Positions 53,045 through 61,037 of a DNA stretch of 64,000 bases are shown in pieces. The notes under the pieces are model-generated. The model made no database searches, had not been told where the DNA came from, and was given only the letters and a program-made list of their open reading frames with translations. The DNA is from Ignavibacteria bacterium (lineage in GTDB: Bacteria; Bacteroidota; Ignavibacteria; UBA10030), in the NCBI GenBank assembly GCA_016873805.1, contig VGVZ01000001.1:170228-234227 (forward strand), read 5' to 3'. Position 1 is the stretch's first letter, and every line of letters starts with the position of its first letter. A program made the translations under genes and the position numbers.

Positions 53045-54025
53045 ATGAGCCACTCAGCCAAGCGATGCCCGTTTCTTCGGGAAGCACAGGTGAAGAGCTG
53101 CCACGCATCCGGTATTCGAAAACAGATCGTGCGCGACGCTGATGCTCCCCACGAGGAGTTGTGCACATCGACACGGTATACATCGTGTCCGCTCGTCAAA
53201 GAATGCCACGAAGAGCGTTCGGCACACAGCCGCTGTCCGTTCCTCCACGAATCGCTCGTCCAGTATTGTGCCGCCACGCCGGTCACAAAATACATCCCAT
53301 ACAGCGAGTCGCTGATCACCCGTTGCGGCACCCGAAACCACCAATACTGTCCCGTCTTCGTTTCGCATGCCAAGCCGGCACGCGTCTCGAGTGATTCCCA
53401 CGACGCGGAACTCCGGAATGCAGACGATGGCGATCTCATGGTGGAAGGGATTCCGGTCTCGTCTTCTCTGCAGTACACGCCGAATCACATGTGGATCGAT
53501 CTTGAACCGGACGGTGATATCCATATCGGGCTTGATGCGTTTGCAAGCCACGTGCTCGGAGCGATCGAGGGGGTGAGTTACCTCCCCAACACATCAGGAG
53601 GGAGACCCGCAGCATTGGTTTCGACGCGCGGCATCGATCTCCCGATTGTCTCCCCGGTCGACCTGCGTATTTTCAGCACCAATACAACCGTGCGGGCTCA
53701 CCCCGAGTACCTCGCGCACCATCCATACACACTCGGTTGGCTGTTTGAGGGAACAATGAGTCGCAAGGAGCATTCGTCCGCGGGGAACGGAGGCGCAGGC
53801 TTCATCGAGGGCGAGGAGATCGTCCCGTGGATCAAATCCGAGGTGAGCAAATTGACAACCATCGTTCATGACCATCTCCTTCCCCGCCACCCGGATTTCC
53901 TCGGAGCAATGGCGGACGGCGGGAGCCTGAGTCCCGACATGACGAGACATCTCGATCGTGAGGAAGTTTTGTTCCTCTACAACGAATTCTTCTCACCATC
54001 TCGTCACCGGGAGAAAACGGAATGA
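53045..54025 (+). CDS. Cysteine-rich protein with a GcvH-fold domain lacking the lipoyl lysine
   Basis: The 326-residue protein has two parts. The first about 110 residues are Cys-rich and contain a duplicated motif, KRCPFLREAQVKSCHAS and SRCPFLHESLVQYCAAT, followed by YCPVF; they could bind metal or Fe-S. Residues about 145-235 match the glycine-cleavage H fold: YTPNHMWIDLEPDGDIHIG, LDAFASHVLGAIEGVSYLPN, VSTRGIDLPIVSPVDLRI. Where H proteins carry the lipoylated Lys of ESVKA, this one has RG, so it cannot be lipoylated there. The tail contains FLGAMADGGS. GGAGGT precedes the ATG, and the stop overlaps the cytochrome start (ATGA). No signal peptide is seen, so it is presumably cytoplasmic. Function unknown. 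Confidence 0.75.
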   Translation: MSHSAKRCPFLREAQVKSCHASGIRKQIVRDADAPHEELCTSTRYTSCPLVKECHEERSAHSRCPFLHESLVQYCAATPVTKYIPYSESLITRCGTRNHQYCPVFVSHAKPARVSSDSHDAELRNADDGDLMVEGIPVSSSLQYTPNHMWIDLEPDGDIHIGLDAFASHVLGAIEGVSYLPNTSGGRPAALVSTRGIDLPIVSPVDLRIFSTNTTVRAHPEYLAHHPYTLGWLFEGTMSRKEHSSAGNGGAGFIEGEEIVPWIKSEVSKLTTIVHDHLLPRHPDFLGAMADGGSLSPDMTRHLDREEVLFLYNEFFSPSRHREKTE

Positions 54026-54606
54026 ACAGTGGTCGACTCTCTTTTCTGGCCGGACTCGTCGGAATGCTTCTGATCGGATGGGTCTTTTTCCCGTCATTGC
54101 TCTATCAGAAGGAACCTCAGCCGCTGCAGTTCAGCCACGCCGTCCATACGGGAGAAGCCGTCGGCATGACGTGCGACAACTGCCACACCTTCACGGCGGA
54201 TGTCCGCTCCATGGCGATCCCCCGACTTTCCAACTGCAAAGAATGCCATTCCGAAGTACTCGGAGAGAGTGAGGCAGAAAAGCGGCTTGTTGATGAGTTT
54301 GTTGCGCATGATCGGGAAATCCCCTGGCGCACATACTCCCGCCAACCCGACAATGTCTATTTCTCTCACATCCAGCATGTCCAGATTGCAGAGATTGAAT
54401 GCGAACGATGTCATGGTTCGCATGGGAAGAGCGAGACGCTGACCGATCGTCAAATCAACAGGATCAGCGGTTACAGCAGGAATATCGAAGGACAGATCAT
54501 CCCGGGATTGCGATTCAAAGCATGGGACCGCATGAAAATGGACGATTGCTCGGATTGTCACGACGAACGAGGCGCATCCAACAGCTGCCTCAAATGCCAT
54601 AAGTAG
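54022..54606 (+). CDS. Membrane-anchored pentaheme cytochrome c (QrcA/cytochrome c3-like)
   Basis: The 194-residue protein has an N-terminal signal-anchor (LSFLAGLVGMLLIGWVFF) and five CxxCH heme motifs: C51-H55 (CDNCH), C72-H76 (CKECH), C127-H131 (CERCH), C176-H180 (CSDCH) and C189-H193 (CLKCH). Additional histidines (FSHAVH, FSHIQH) are placed as distal ligands, as in class III-like cytochromes. It should face the periplasm and pass electrons to or from the molybdopterin-family subunit encoded next. The Qrc complex of sulfate reducers has an equivalent multiheme subunit; ActA of alternative complex III also has five hemes. Confidence 0.92.
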   Translation: MNSGRLSFLAGLVGMLLIGWVFFPSLLYQKEPQPLQFSHAVHTGEAVGMTCDNCHTFTADVRSMAIPRLSNCKECHSEVLGESEAEKRLVDEFVAHDREIPWRTYSRQPDNVYFSHIQHVQIAEIECERCHGSHGKSETLTDRQINRISGYSRNIEGQIIPGLRFKAWDRMKMDDCSDCHDERGASNSCLKCHK

Positions 54607-54614
54607 GATTTCTC

Positions 54615-56798
54615 ATGTCAAGCGCACTCTCTCGAAGAAACATATTGAAGCTCGCCGGCGGATCGGCATTGGGATTCCTTCTTTCGCCGATGCCGTGGAA
54701 GATGCTGGATGACATCTCCATCTGGACACAAAACTGGTCGTGGATTCCCAAGCTCCGGCGCGGACCGGTGACGCACAAGTATACGAGCTGCACCCTGTGC
54801 CCCAATGCATGTCGCGTGAACGCCCGCATGATCTCGGAGACACCCGTCAGTCTCTGGGGAGCACCGGACCCCTGTGTCGGCCACAGTTACCTTTGCTCGG
54901 TTGGTCTCGCAGGACACCATCTTGCCTATCATCCGTCGCGAGTCAGGAACGCACACCGGTTCACTGCGACAGAAAACGGCATCTCCTCAGAACAGCTTTC
55001 GGTAGAGGACGCCATCGCTCATATCGCAAAGATCTTGCACAATATTCACGTTCGGCCCGAGGAGGGCGAGTTCGCATTATTCGATTGCCGACCGCACGGA
55101 ATGGTGTCGGATATTCAGCAGATTTTCCTTTCTCACGTCCTAGGTGCGCGCTACATCGTTCCCGACCATCATGAGGGACGATTCATGCGTGCGTTGATGG
55201 AAATGACCGAAGATCCCGGTCAATCATACGGCCTCGACTTTTCTCGAACGCGCACACTATTAAGTTTCGGTGTATCGCTCTTCGAGGGTTGGGGAATCTC
55301 GCCACTTGTCGTTGAGCAGTTTCGATCTCGGCGCGAGGAGTTCAACATTATTCAGATTGATCACCATCAATCATCCTCCTCGATTGTTGCCGACACGCAT
55401 ATTGCGATCAAACCCGGAACGGAAATGGCGTTGGCGCTCGGCCTGGCGCACGTCATTGTAGGGGAGCGCCTGTATGATCCAGCATCAGCGGCCCGCGCCG
55501 TTGATCTCAAGAGGAACAAACCCTTCTCCTTCATGGACCTGACAAGGCGCTTTCCCCCCGGCCGGGTGGCTTCCGTGACCGGCATCCCTGAAGATGTCAT
55601 CGTTCGTACAGCGAGGGAGTTTGCATCAAATCGTCCGGCGACGGCAATCGCCGATGACTTTGCCCCTGCGGAGCTCATCCACTCTGTCTGGATCCTGAAT
55701 CACCTCGTCGGTGCAACTGGAAAGAACGGGAGTGTGGTCCAGAAGCGTCCACTGCCGCAGCCGTGGAAGGGTGCTCATCGGACTCCTCCAACCCGACTTC
55801 GCAATGTCCCCGATCACTCGCTCCGTCTCCTGATGATCGATGCTTCTGCGGCTGATACGACCGTTTCATGGCCTGATCTTCGACGCAAGATGCGTGCGGA
55901 GAATGCGACGATCGTTCTCTGTTCACCGTACCGGCCGAAGCGCGGCGAGTCGGTCGACTACCTGATACCCATTCACGCACCGTACGAAACGGTTCGGGCT
56001 AATCCATCCGGCGAATATGTTGCCACCTCCGCCTTTCAAATCAGCACTCCACTGTGGAGCAAAAGCGAGGAGGGATGCGAGACCTGGCAGATTCTCCAGC
56101 GCGTCGTCAGCGCGTCAGGCGCGATGACGAAGGAGGAATTCGCACAGCTCGAACCGGAAGAACTTCTACGGCTGCAATGCGATGCGATCTTCAATTCGAA
56201 AAGAGGAACGATCCATCACCCCAACAACGATGAAACCATCCCTCTCGGCAGTGTTCTTTCGTCCGGCGATTTCTACGCAACGCTCATGGAAGGCGCCGCA
56301 TGGTCGGATGATGGAGTCGCAACGAGTACGAACGGACGGTTGTTTCTCATGGGAAAGTCCACGTCATCGGCACAGAGGTTTGCAGAGTCAGTGCTGGCCT
56401 TCGACAATGCTGGCATCGACAGCAATCCCTCATTCCCTCTCCTCGTCGTCCCGGTTGGAGAGGATGTTGCGGCTCGTTTTGGTCATGTCTCACCCATTTT
56501 GTCCAAGATTTACCAAGAATCCGATCTGAAACCGAGATCCCGATTCGCGTATCTCCACCACGAAACGGCCCGCCGATTCAAGCTCGCCGCCGAACAGAGA
56601 GTCATCATTCATTCACCGCATGGCGCGACAGAAGCTATCGTACGTTGCGATTCGTCGGTCCGGCCTGATACGGTTCAACTCTCTGTTTCACAGCTCGATG
56701 CAATCTCTCCTACTCGGCCTCGCATCATCAATTCGTATGGGGGGAGGGTTTACACAGACCAACCGATATTCGTACGAATCGAGAGGGCCAGATCATGA
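54615..56798 (+). CDS. Tat-exported molybdopterin-oxidoreductase-family subunit, apparently without Mo ligand (QrcB-like)
   Basis: The 727-residue protein begins with a twin-arginine signal (SRRNILKLAGGSALGFLL). A [4Fe-4S] motif follows: C59, C62, C66 and C94 (CTLCPNACRVNAR, YLCSVGLAG). The body follows the MopB fold (GVSLFEGWGISPL, IKPGTEMALALGLAHVI, GIPEDVIVRTAREFASNRP, VWILNHLVGATGKNGSV) and a C-terminal MopB_CT-like domain. At about residues 176-188 (LGARYIVPDHHEG), where catalytic members have Cys, Sec or Ser for molybdenum, none is evident, as in QrcB and ActB, so it is likely an electron-transfer scaffold. The stop overlaps the next start (ATGA). Confidence 0.85.
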   Translation: MSSALSRRNILKLAGGSALGFLLSPMPWKMLDDISIWTQNWSWIPKLRRGPVTHKYTSCTLCPNACRVNARMISETPVSLWGAPDPCVGHSYLCSVGLAGHHLAYHPSRVRNAHRFTATENGISSEQLSVEDAIAHIAKILHNIHVRPEEGEFALFDCRPHGMVSDIQQIFLSHVLGARYIVPDHHEGRFMRALMEMTEDPGQSYGLDFSRTRTLLSFGVSLFEGWGISPLVVEQFRSRREEFNIIQIDHHQSSSSIVADTHIAIKPGTEMALALGLAHVIVGERLYDPASAARAVDLKRNKPFSFMDLTRRFPPGRVASVTGIPEDVIVRTAREFASNRPATAIADDFAPAELIHSVWILNHLVGATGKNGSVVQKRPLPQPWKGAHRTPPTRLRNVPDHSLRLLMIDASAADTTVSWPDLRRKMRAENATIVLCSPYRPKRGESVDYLIPIHAPYETVRANPSGEYVATSAFQISTPLWSKSEEGCETWQILQRVVSASGAMTKEEFAQLEPEELLRLQCDAIFNSKRGTIHHPNNDETIPLGSVLSSGDFYATLMEGAAWSDDGVATSTNGRLFLMGKSTSSAQRFAESVLAFDNAGIDSNPSFPLLVVPVGEDVAARFGHVSPILSKIYQESDLKPRSRFAYLHHETARRFKLAAEQRVIIHSPHGATEAIVRCDSSVRPDTVQLSVSQLDAISPTRPRIINSYGGRVYTDQPIFVRIERARS

Positions 56799-57568
56799 AG
56801 AGTATTGAAATCTCGCCCTCCCAGTATGTTATGGTGATTGACGCTGATCGGTGTACGGGATGTGGGGCCTGCATGGTCGCCTGTGCGATCGAAAACAACG
56901 TCGCACCCGCACACCCGGATGCCACCGATCGCACCGGCGTCACCTGGATGAAGGTGGTCAAGGTCTCATCGGGGAATAACGGGGACGGCAAGCCCGCGTG
57001 CTATCTGCCGCTCCCTTGCCAGCAGTGCGCCGCCGAGACCCCGTGCGTGACTGTCTGTCCTCAAAATGCCGTTGAAGTGGATCAACAGACCGGAATTGTG
57101 TTTCAGATGTCGCAACGATGTCTTGGATGCCGCTACTGCATGGCCGCGTGTCCGTATCACGCCCGCTATTTCAATTGGTGGGATCCGGAATGGCCCGAAG
57201 GAATGGAGCAGACGCTGAATCCCGATGTTGCCCCCCGAATGAGAGGAGTTGTCGAGAAGTGTAATTTCTGTCACGGACGATATCAGGCCGCCCGCGCCTC
57301 AGCAGCGGAACATGGTCAGGCCTCGTCGGATCCAGTGACATACGAGCCGGCCTGCGCGCAGGCGTGCCCGACACGCGCAATCAAGTTTGGTACACCCGCG
57401 AACAACGAACAGGGCGTAGGTGATCTTGTGCACAGCTCCTCCGCGTTTCGACTTCTCCCGAGACTCGGAACCGAGCCGCGTGTCTACTACCTGTCGAAAC
57501 ACAAGTGGATCCGACAGATGGCACAGATGGAAAAGGAAACTTCAACCGGAGAGGAAGTCCATGGATAG
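56795..57568 (+). CDS. Four-cluster ferredoxin-type subunit (DmsB/QrcC-like)
   Basis: The 257-residue protein has 16 cysteines in the DmsB/HybA pattern for four [4Fe-4S] clusters: C20-C23-C26-C30 (CTGCGACMVAC), C75-C78-C84-C88 (CQQCAAETPCVTVC), C109-C112-C115-C119 (CLGCRYCMAAC), and C156-C159 with C187-C191 (CNFCHG, CAQAC). It links the molybdopterin-family subunit to the NrfD membrane subunit. It has no signal of its own and would be exported with its Tat partner if periplasmic. An extra cysteine, C69, lies before the second cluster. It overlaps both neighbours by a few bases. Confidence 0.93.
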   Translation: MKSIEISPSQYVMVIDADRCTGCGACMVACAIENNVAPAHPDATDRTGVTWMKVVKVSSGNNGDGKPACYLPLPCQQCAAETPCVTVCPQNAVEVDQQTGIVFQMSQRCLGCRYCMAACPYHARYFNWWDPEWPEGMEQTLNPDVAPRMRGVVEKCNFCHGRYQAARASAAEHGQASSDPVTYEPACAQACPTRAIKFGTPANNEQGVGDLVHSSSAFRLLPRLGTEPRVYYLSKHKWIRQMAQMEKETSTGEEVHG

Positions 57569-58799
57569 CAAGTTCATCACACGCGGTCTCGAACGAACGT
57601 CTCTGCGCAACTTCTCCGTGTGGGTTCTCTTTTGGGTGGTTGTTTTGGGCTTCGGTCTCTACGGCGCGTATTTGTGTCTTGCGGAAGGATTGAACCAGAC
57701 GAACATGGACAACCGGTTCGTGTTTGGGCTCTGGATCTTCCTCGATCTTGCCATCATCGCATTCGGCGCAGGGGCATTCTTCACGGGGCTTCTGCTCTAC
57801 ATCCTGAAACGAAGCGAATTCACTGCCGTTATCAACAGTGCAGTCGTGATCGGTCTCATTTGCTACAGCGGGGCTGTGGCTGTCCTTGCAATCGACGTTG
57901 GTCAGCCCTTGCGTGCATGGTTCACATTCTGGCATCCGAATGCCCATTCGATGCTGACGGAGGTGACGTTCTGCATCTCCTGTTACCTCGTTGTCCTTGC
58001 GGTCGAGTACATGCCGATCCTTCTGAAGAATCGAAAGTTGAAGGAACGTCCGTCGCTCCTTGTGTTCCAGCACAATCTCCACAAGGTGATTCCTGTTCTC
58101 GCGGCGATCGGCGTTTTCCTTTCGTTCTTCCACCAAGGGTCACTCGGAGGGCTGTACGGAGTTCTCAAAGGGAGGCCGTTCGCCTTTCGTGAGGGATTTG
58201 GGATTTGGCCCTCGACATTCTTCCTCTTTGTGCTGTCGGCAGCAGCCATTGGGCCCAGCTTCCCCCTGCTCACAACATCACTTGTTTCCAAGATTTCGCG
58301 GAAGAAACTCGTGAAGCCGGAAGTCCTCCAATCCTTGGGGAGGATTTCCGGATGGCTGCTGTTGGCCTATGTGCTGTTCAAATCGGTCGACACGCTCGTG
58401 TGGATCAACAGAACGTCCCCCTCGCTTCTTTTTTCTCCCTACGAATACTACAATCAGGAATCATTCGGGACGTGGATCCTCTTTGCGGAGATCGTCGTCT
58501 TCGGACTCGTTCCGGCGTTGATGCTTCTTACGAGGAAGATTCGTGAGCATCGCGGGTGGCTCATCACTGCGGGACTTCTGGCTTGCGCCGGCATTGCGGT
58601 CAATCGATTTGTCATGACGATTCAGACCCTCGCATTGCCGACGCTTCCGTTTGACCCGTTTCTTTCCTACATCCCCAGCTGGCAGGAGATTGCGACATTC
58701 ATCGCCGTGATCGCGTATGGCGTGTTGTTGTATTCATTCTCATTCAGATATCTGACATTGTTCCCACAAGAACGAGATCTCAACTCTCTCACAAGGTGA
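57561..58799 (+). CDS. NrfD/PsrC-type integral membrane subunit (QrcD-like)
   Basis: The 412-residue protein starts at 57561 (GAGGAAG upstream), overlapping the ferredoxin gene by eight bases; a longer frame lies wholly within that gene. About ten membrane helices are visible, e.g. FSVWVLFWVVVLGFGLYGAY, FGAGAFFTGLLLYIL, LICYSGAVAVLAIDVGQPLR and the conserved FHQGSLGGLYGVL. The family binds quinone and, in some complexes, may move protons. Gene order cytochrome, MopB-like, ferredoxin, NrfD equals Qrc (qrcABCD), a menaquinone reductase fed by periplasmic cytochromes. Direction of electron flow here is not determined by sequence. Confidence 0.93.
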   Translation: MDSKFITRGLERTSLRNFSVWVLFWVVVLGFGLYGAYLCLAEGLNQTNMDNRFVFGLWIFLDLAIIAFGAGAFFTGLLLYILKRSEFTAVINSAVVIGLICYSGAVAVLAIDVGQPLRAWFTFWHPNAHSMLTEVTFCISCYLVVLAVEYMPILLKNRKLKERPSLLVFQHNLHKVIPVLAAIGVFLSFFHQGSLGGLYGVLKGRPFAFREGFGIWPSTFFLFVLSAAAIGPSFPLLTTSLVSKISRKKLVKPEVLQSLGRISGWLLLAYVLFKSVDTLVWINRTSPSLLFSPYEYYNQESFGTWILFAEIVVFGLVPALMLLTRKIREHRGWLITAGLLACAGIAVNRFVMTIQTLALPTLPFDPFLSYIPSWQEIATFIAVIAYGVLLYSFSFRYLTLFPQERDLNSLTR

Positions 58800-58803
58800 T
58801 CCC

Positions 58804-59640
58804 ATGTTTCCATTCGTGTATGATTTTCGATGGGAAGCGACCTCTTTGATCTTCCTGGGTGTATTCTTTGCCGTCATTACAACCCTCATGATGATGGTGG
58901 CAACGGTGACTGTTCGGTCAGTGAAGGATCTGAGGACCCGGAAGATCGGGACGCTCCGCTGGCATGAGACGTTCGAAGACCTTCCAGCCGGCGCGCGTTC
59001 CTGCAGGTTTGCGATGTCGGGTTTCGCTCCCGGACGAAGCTGCGACAATTTCTTCGAATGCGGGACATGCGCCGTGTATCCACGATTTCGGTCATTGGAA
59101 GAACGGCATCGTCCGGAGGATCATGAATCGCGATCCGGCCATGGTGGTTTCGGTATTGACGAGAAACGGTACTATCACCGCGGTCACACGTGGCTTCAGG
59201 AAGAGGAGGATGGGACGTGTGTGATAGGATTGGATGATTTCGCTGCCCGACTGCTCGGTCCAAACCCGACGTATCAGCTCCCACCTGCCGGGAGCACACT
59301 CAAGCAGCATCAACCGGCATTTACGATTCAGACGGGAGAGTCGTCGGTCCGGGTGGTTTCTCCGATTGATGGGGAAGTTCTCGAGGCAGGAGACTCTACG
59401 CGCGGGTGGCTGTTGCGGATTCGCCCCTCAACTCAACTGCCACACGCCAGACATCTCTTTCGGGCCGGAGAAGCCCGCAGATGGTTCCAGGCGGAGTTGG
59501 AGCGATTGAATCGACTCGTCGAGATTCCGGGGGTTGGTGCAACGCTTGCGGACGGAGGGACGCCGGTCGATAGTTTCCGGGAGACGCGACCGGACGCCAA
59601 TTGGGATGGAATCCTGGGTGTCATGATGCTCGACGTATGA
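58804..59640 (+). CDS. Membrane-anchored GcvH-fold protein lacking the lipoyl lysine
   Basis: The 278-residue protein has an N-terminal membrane helix (SLIFLGVFFAVITTLMMMVA), then a four-cysteine motif C-x12-C-x5-C-x2-C (CRFAMSGFAPGRSC, ECGTC), then a GcvH fold at about 125-200: YYHRGHTWLQEEEDGTCVIG, LDDFAARLLGPNPTYQLPPA, SPIDGEVLEAGD. Aligning the SPIDGEV strand with H-protein APVSGEI puts Glu or Gly where the lipoyl Lys should be. The end carries IPGVGATLADGGTPVD, nearly the same motif as the small first gene. It starts four bases after the NrfD gene. A Cys motif of this kind plus the membrane anchor suggests a scaffold or sensor for the complex; function is not known. Confidence 0.75.
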   Translation: MFPFVYDFRWEATSLIFLGVFFAVITTLMMMVATVTVRSVKDLRTRKIGTLRWHETFEDLPAGARSCRFAMSGFAPGRSCDNFFECGTCAVYPRFRSLEERHRPEDHESRSGHGGFGIDEKRYYHRGHTWLQEEEDGTCVIGLDDFAARLLGPNPTYQLPPAGSTLKQHQPAFTIQTGESSVRVVSPIDGEVLEAGDSTRGWLLRIRPSTQLPHARHLFRAGEARRWFQAELERLNRLVEIPGVGATLADGGTPVDSFRETRPDANWDGILGVMMLDV

Positions 59641-59648
59641 GGCATTCC

Positions 59649-61007
59649 TCATCGAGCGAGATTGTACTTTTTGATCTTGTCGTACAACGTCGAGCGATCG
59701 ATCCCGAGAATTGATGCCGCCTCTTTGACATTCCCCTCTGTTCTCTGCATCGTTACTGTGATCGCTTCGCGCTCGAGATCCTCGAGACTCATCCCCGCGG
59801 GGATATCGAATCCCTTCTTTTCTTTCTTTCCATTCACAAGGAATGAAAACGCTTCTTCAAGCAAGACGCGTGTCTTCGTCGTCACGATGGCGCGTTCAAC
59901 CGCATTCTCGAGTTCCCGCACATTCCCCGGCCAGTCGTGGTCGAGAAGAATCTTCAGCGCCCCTTCGGAAATATCCTCGACCTCCTTCCCCACTTCATGA
60001 GATATCTGTTCCACAAAGTTGCGGGCCAGAAGCGGGATATCTTCCCGTCGCTCCCGCAGCGGCGGTATCTGGATATTGATCACGTTCAAACGATAGTACA
60101 GATCATCCCGAAACGTCCCATCCGCAACGGCCTTCTGGAGATCTTTGTTGGTCGCGGCAATCACGCGAGTGTCGACCTGGATCTCTTCGGATCCACCGAC
60201 TCGGAAGAAGGTACGTTCCTGGATGACGCGCAAGAGATCCATCTGCAGCTTCGACGAAATGTCTCCAATCTCATCGAGAAAGATCGTTCCCTCGTGGGCC
60301 AGCTCGAACTTCCCCTTCTTCCGCCCGATGGCTCCGGTAAACGATCCCTTTTCGTGTCCGAAGAGTTCTGATTCCAGCAGGGTTTCCGCGAGGGCTGCAC
60401 ATGAGACACACACGAACGGTTTGTCCGCACGATCACCGGAAAAATGGATCGCCCTGGCAATCAATTCTTTTCCCGTTCCACTCTCTCCCTGGATGAGCAC
60501 GGTACTTCGGAGACTCGAGACTTCGCGCACGAGCTGGAAGATCTCTTGCATCTTCTGGTTCTTGCTGATGATATCCTGGAAGCTGTACTTTCGCGTGAGC
60601 TTCTTCTTCAGAAGAAGATTTTCCCTCTGCAAGTTCTTGACCTTGATGACGCGCTCGACGAGGAGCGAGATTTCTTCGGGATTGCATGGTTTCACGATGT
60701 ACTCATAGGCCCCCTGCTTCATCGCCATGATGGCGGTATCCACCGTGGCATAGGCCGTGACGATCACGACCGCCGGATCGGGGTAGAGCTTTTTCAATTC
60801 AACCATTGTCTGGATACCGTCGATGCCTCCGGGCATTTTGAGATCCACGAAGTAGAGCGCGAAATCTCTCTTACGCGCCAGCTCGAGCGCTTCCCGGCCT
60901 GTCGAAGCGGTATGCACCGTATATCCGTCTTCGCGCAGCCACGCTGCCATCGAATCCCGCATGATGTCTTCATCATCGACTACCAGAATAGCCCATTGAC
61001 TTTTCAT
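59649..61007 (-). CDS. Sigma-54-dependent response regulator (NtrC family)
   Basis: About 452 residues from the ATG at 61007 (GGAAGGG upstream). The receiver domain has the acidic pocket VVDDEDIM and phospho-acceptor D55 (FVDLKMPGG). The AAA+ domain has GESGTGKELIARAIH (Walker A), GSFTGAIGRKKGKFE (sigma-54 contact loop, Ser replacing the usual Ala in GAFTGA), GTIFLDEIGD (Walker B) and DWPGNVRELEN. A Fis-type helix-turn-helix ends the protein (VKEAASILGIDRSTLYDKI). It would activate sigma-54 promoters, most likely for the facing redox operon, which ends nine bases away. The cognate kinase is two genes upstream. Confidence 0.95.
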   Translation of the reverse strand: MKSQWAILVVDDEDIMRDSMAAWLREDGYTVHTASTGREALELARKRDFALYFVDLKMPGGIDGIQTMVELKKLYPDPAVVIVTAYATVDTAIMAMKQGAYEYIVKPCNPEEISLLVERVIKVKNLQRENLLLKKKLTRKYSFQDIISKNQKMQEIFQLVREVSSLRSTVLIQGESGTGKELIARAIHFSGDRADKPFVCVSCAALAETLLESELFGHEKGSFTGAIGRKKGKFELAHEGTIFLDEIGDISSKLQMDLLRVIQERTFFRVGGSEEIQVDTRVIAATNKDLQKAVADGTFRDDLYYRLNVINIQIPPLRERREDIPLLARNFVEQISHEVGKEVEDISEGALKILLDHDWPGNVRELENAVERAIVTTKTRVLLEEAFSFLVNGKKEKKGFDIPAGMSLEDLEREAITVTMQRTEGNVKEAASILGIDRSTLYDKIKKYNLAR

Positions 61008-61037
61008 AGCACACGATCCCTTCCAACACAAGCAGTG

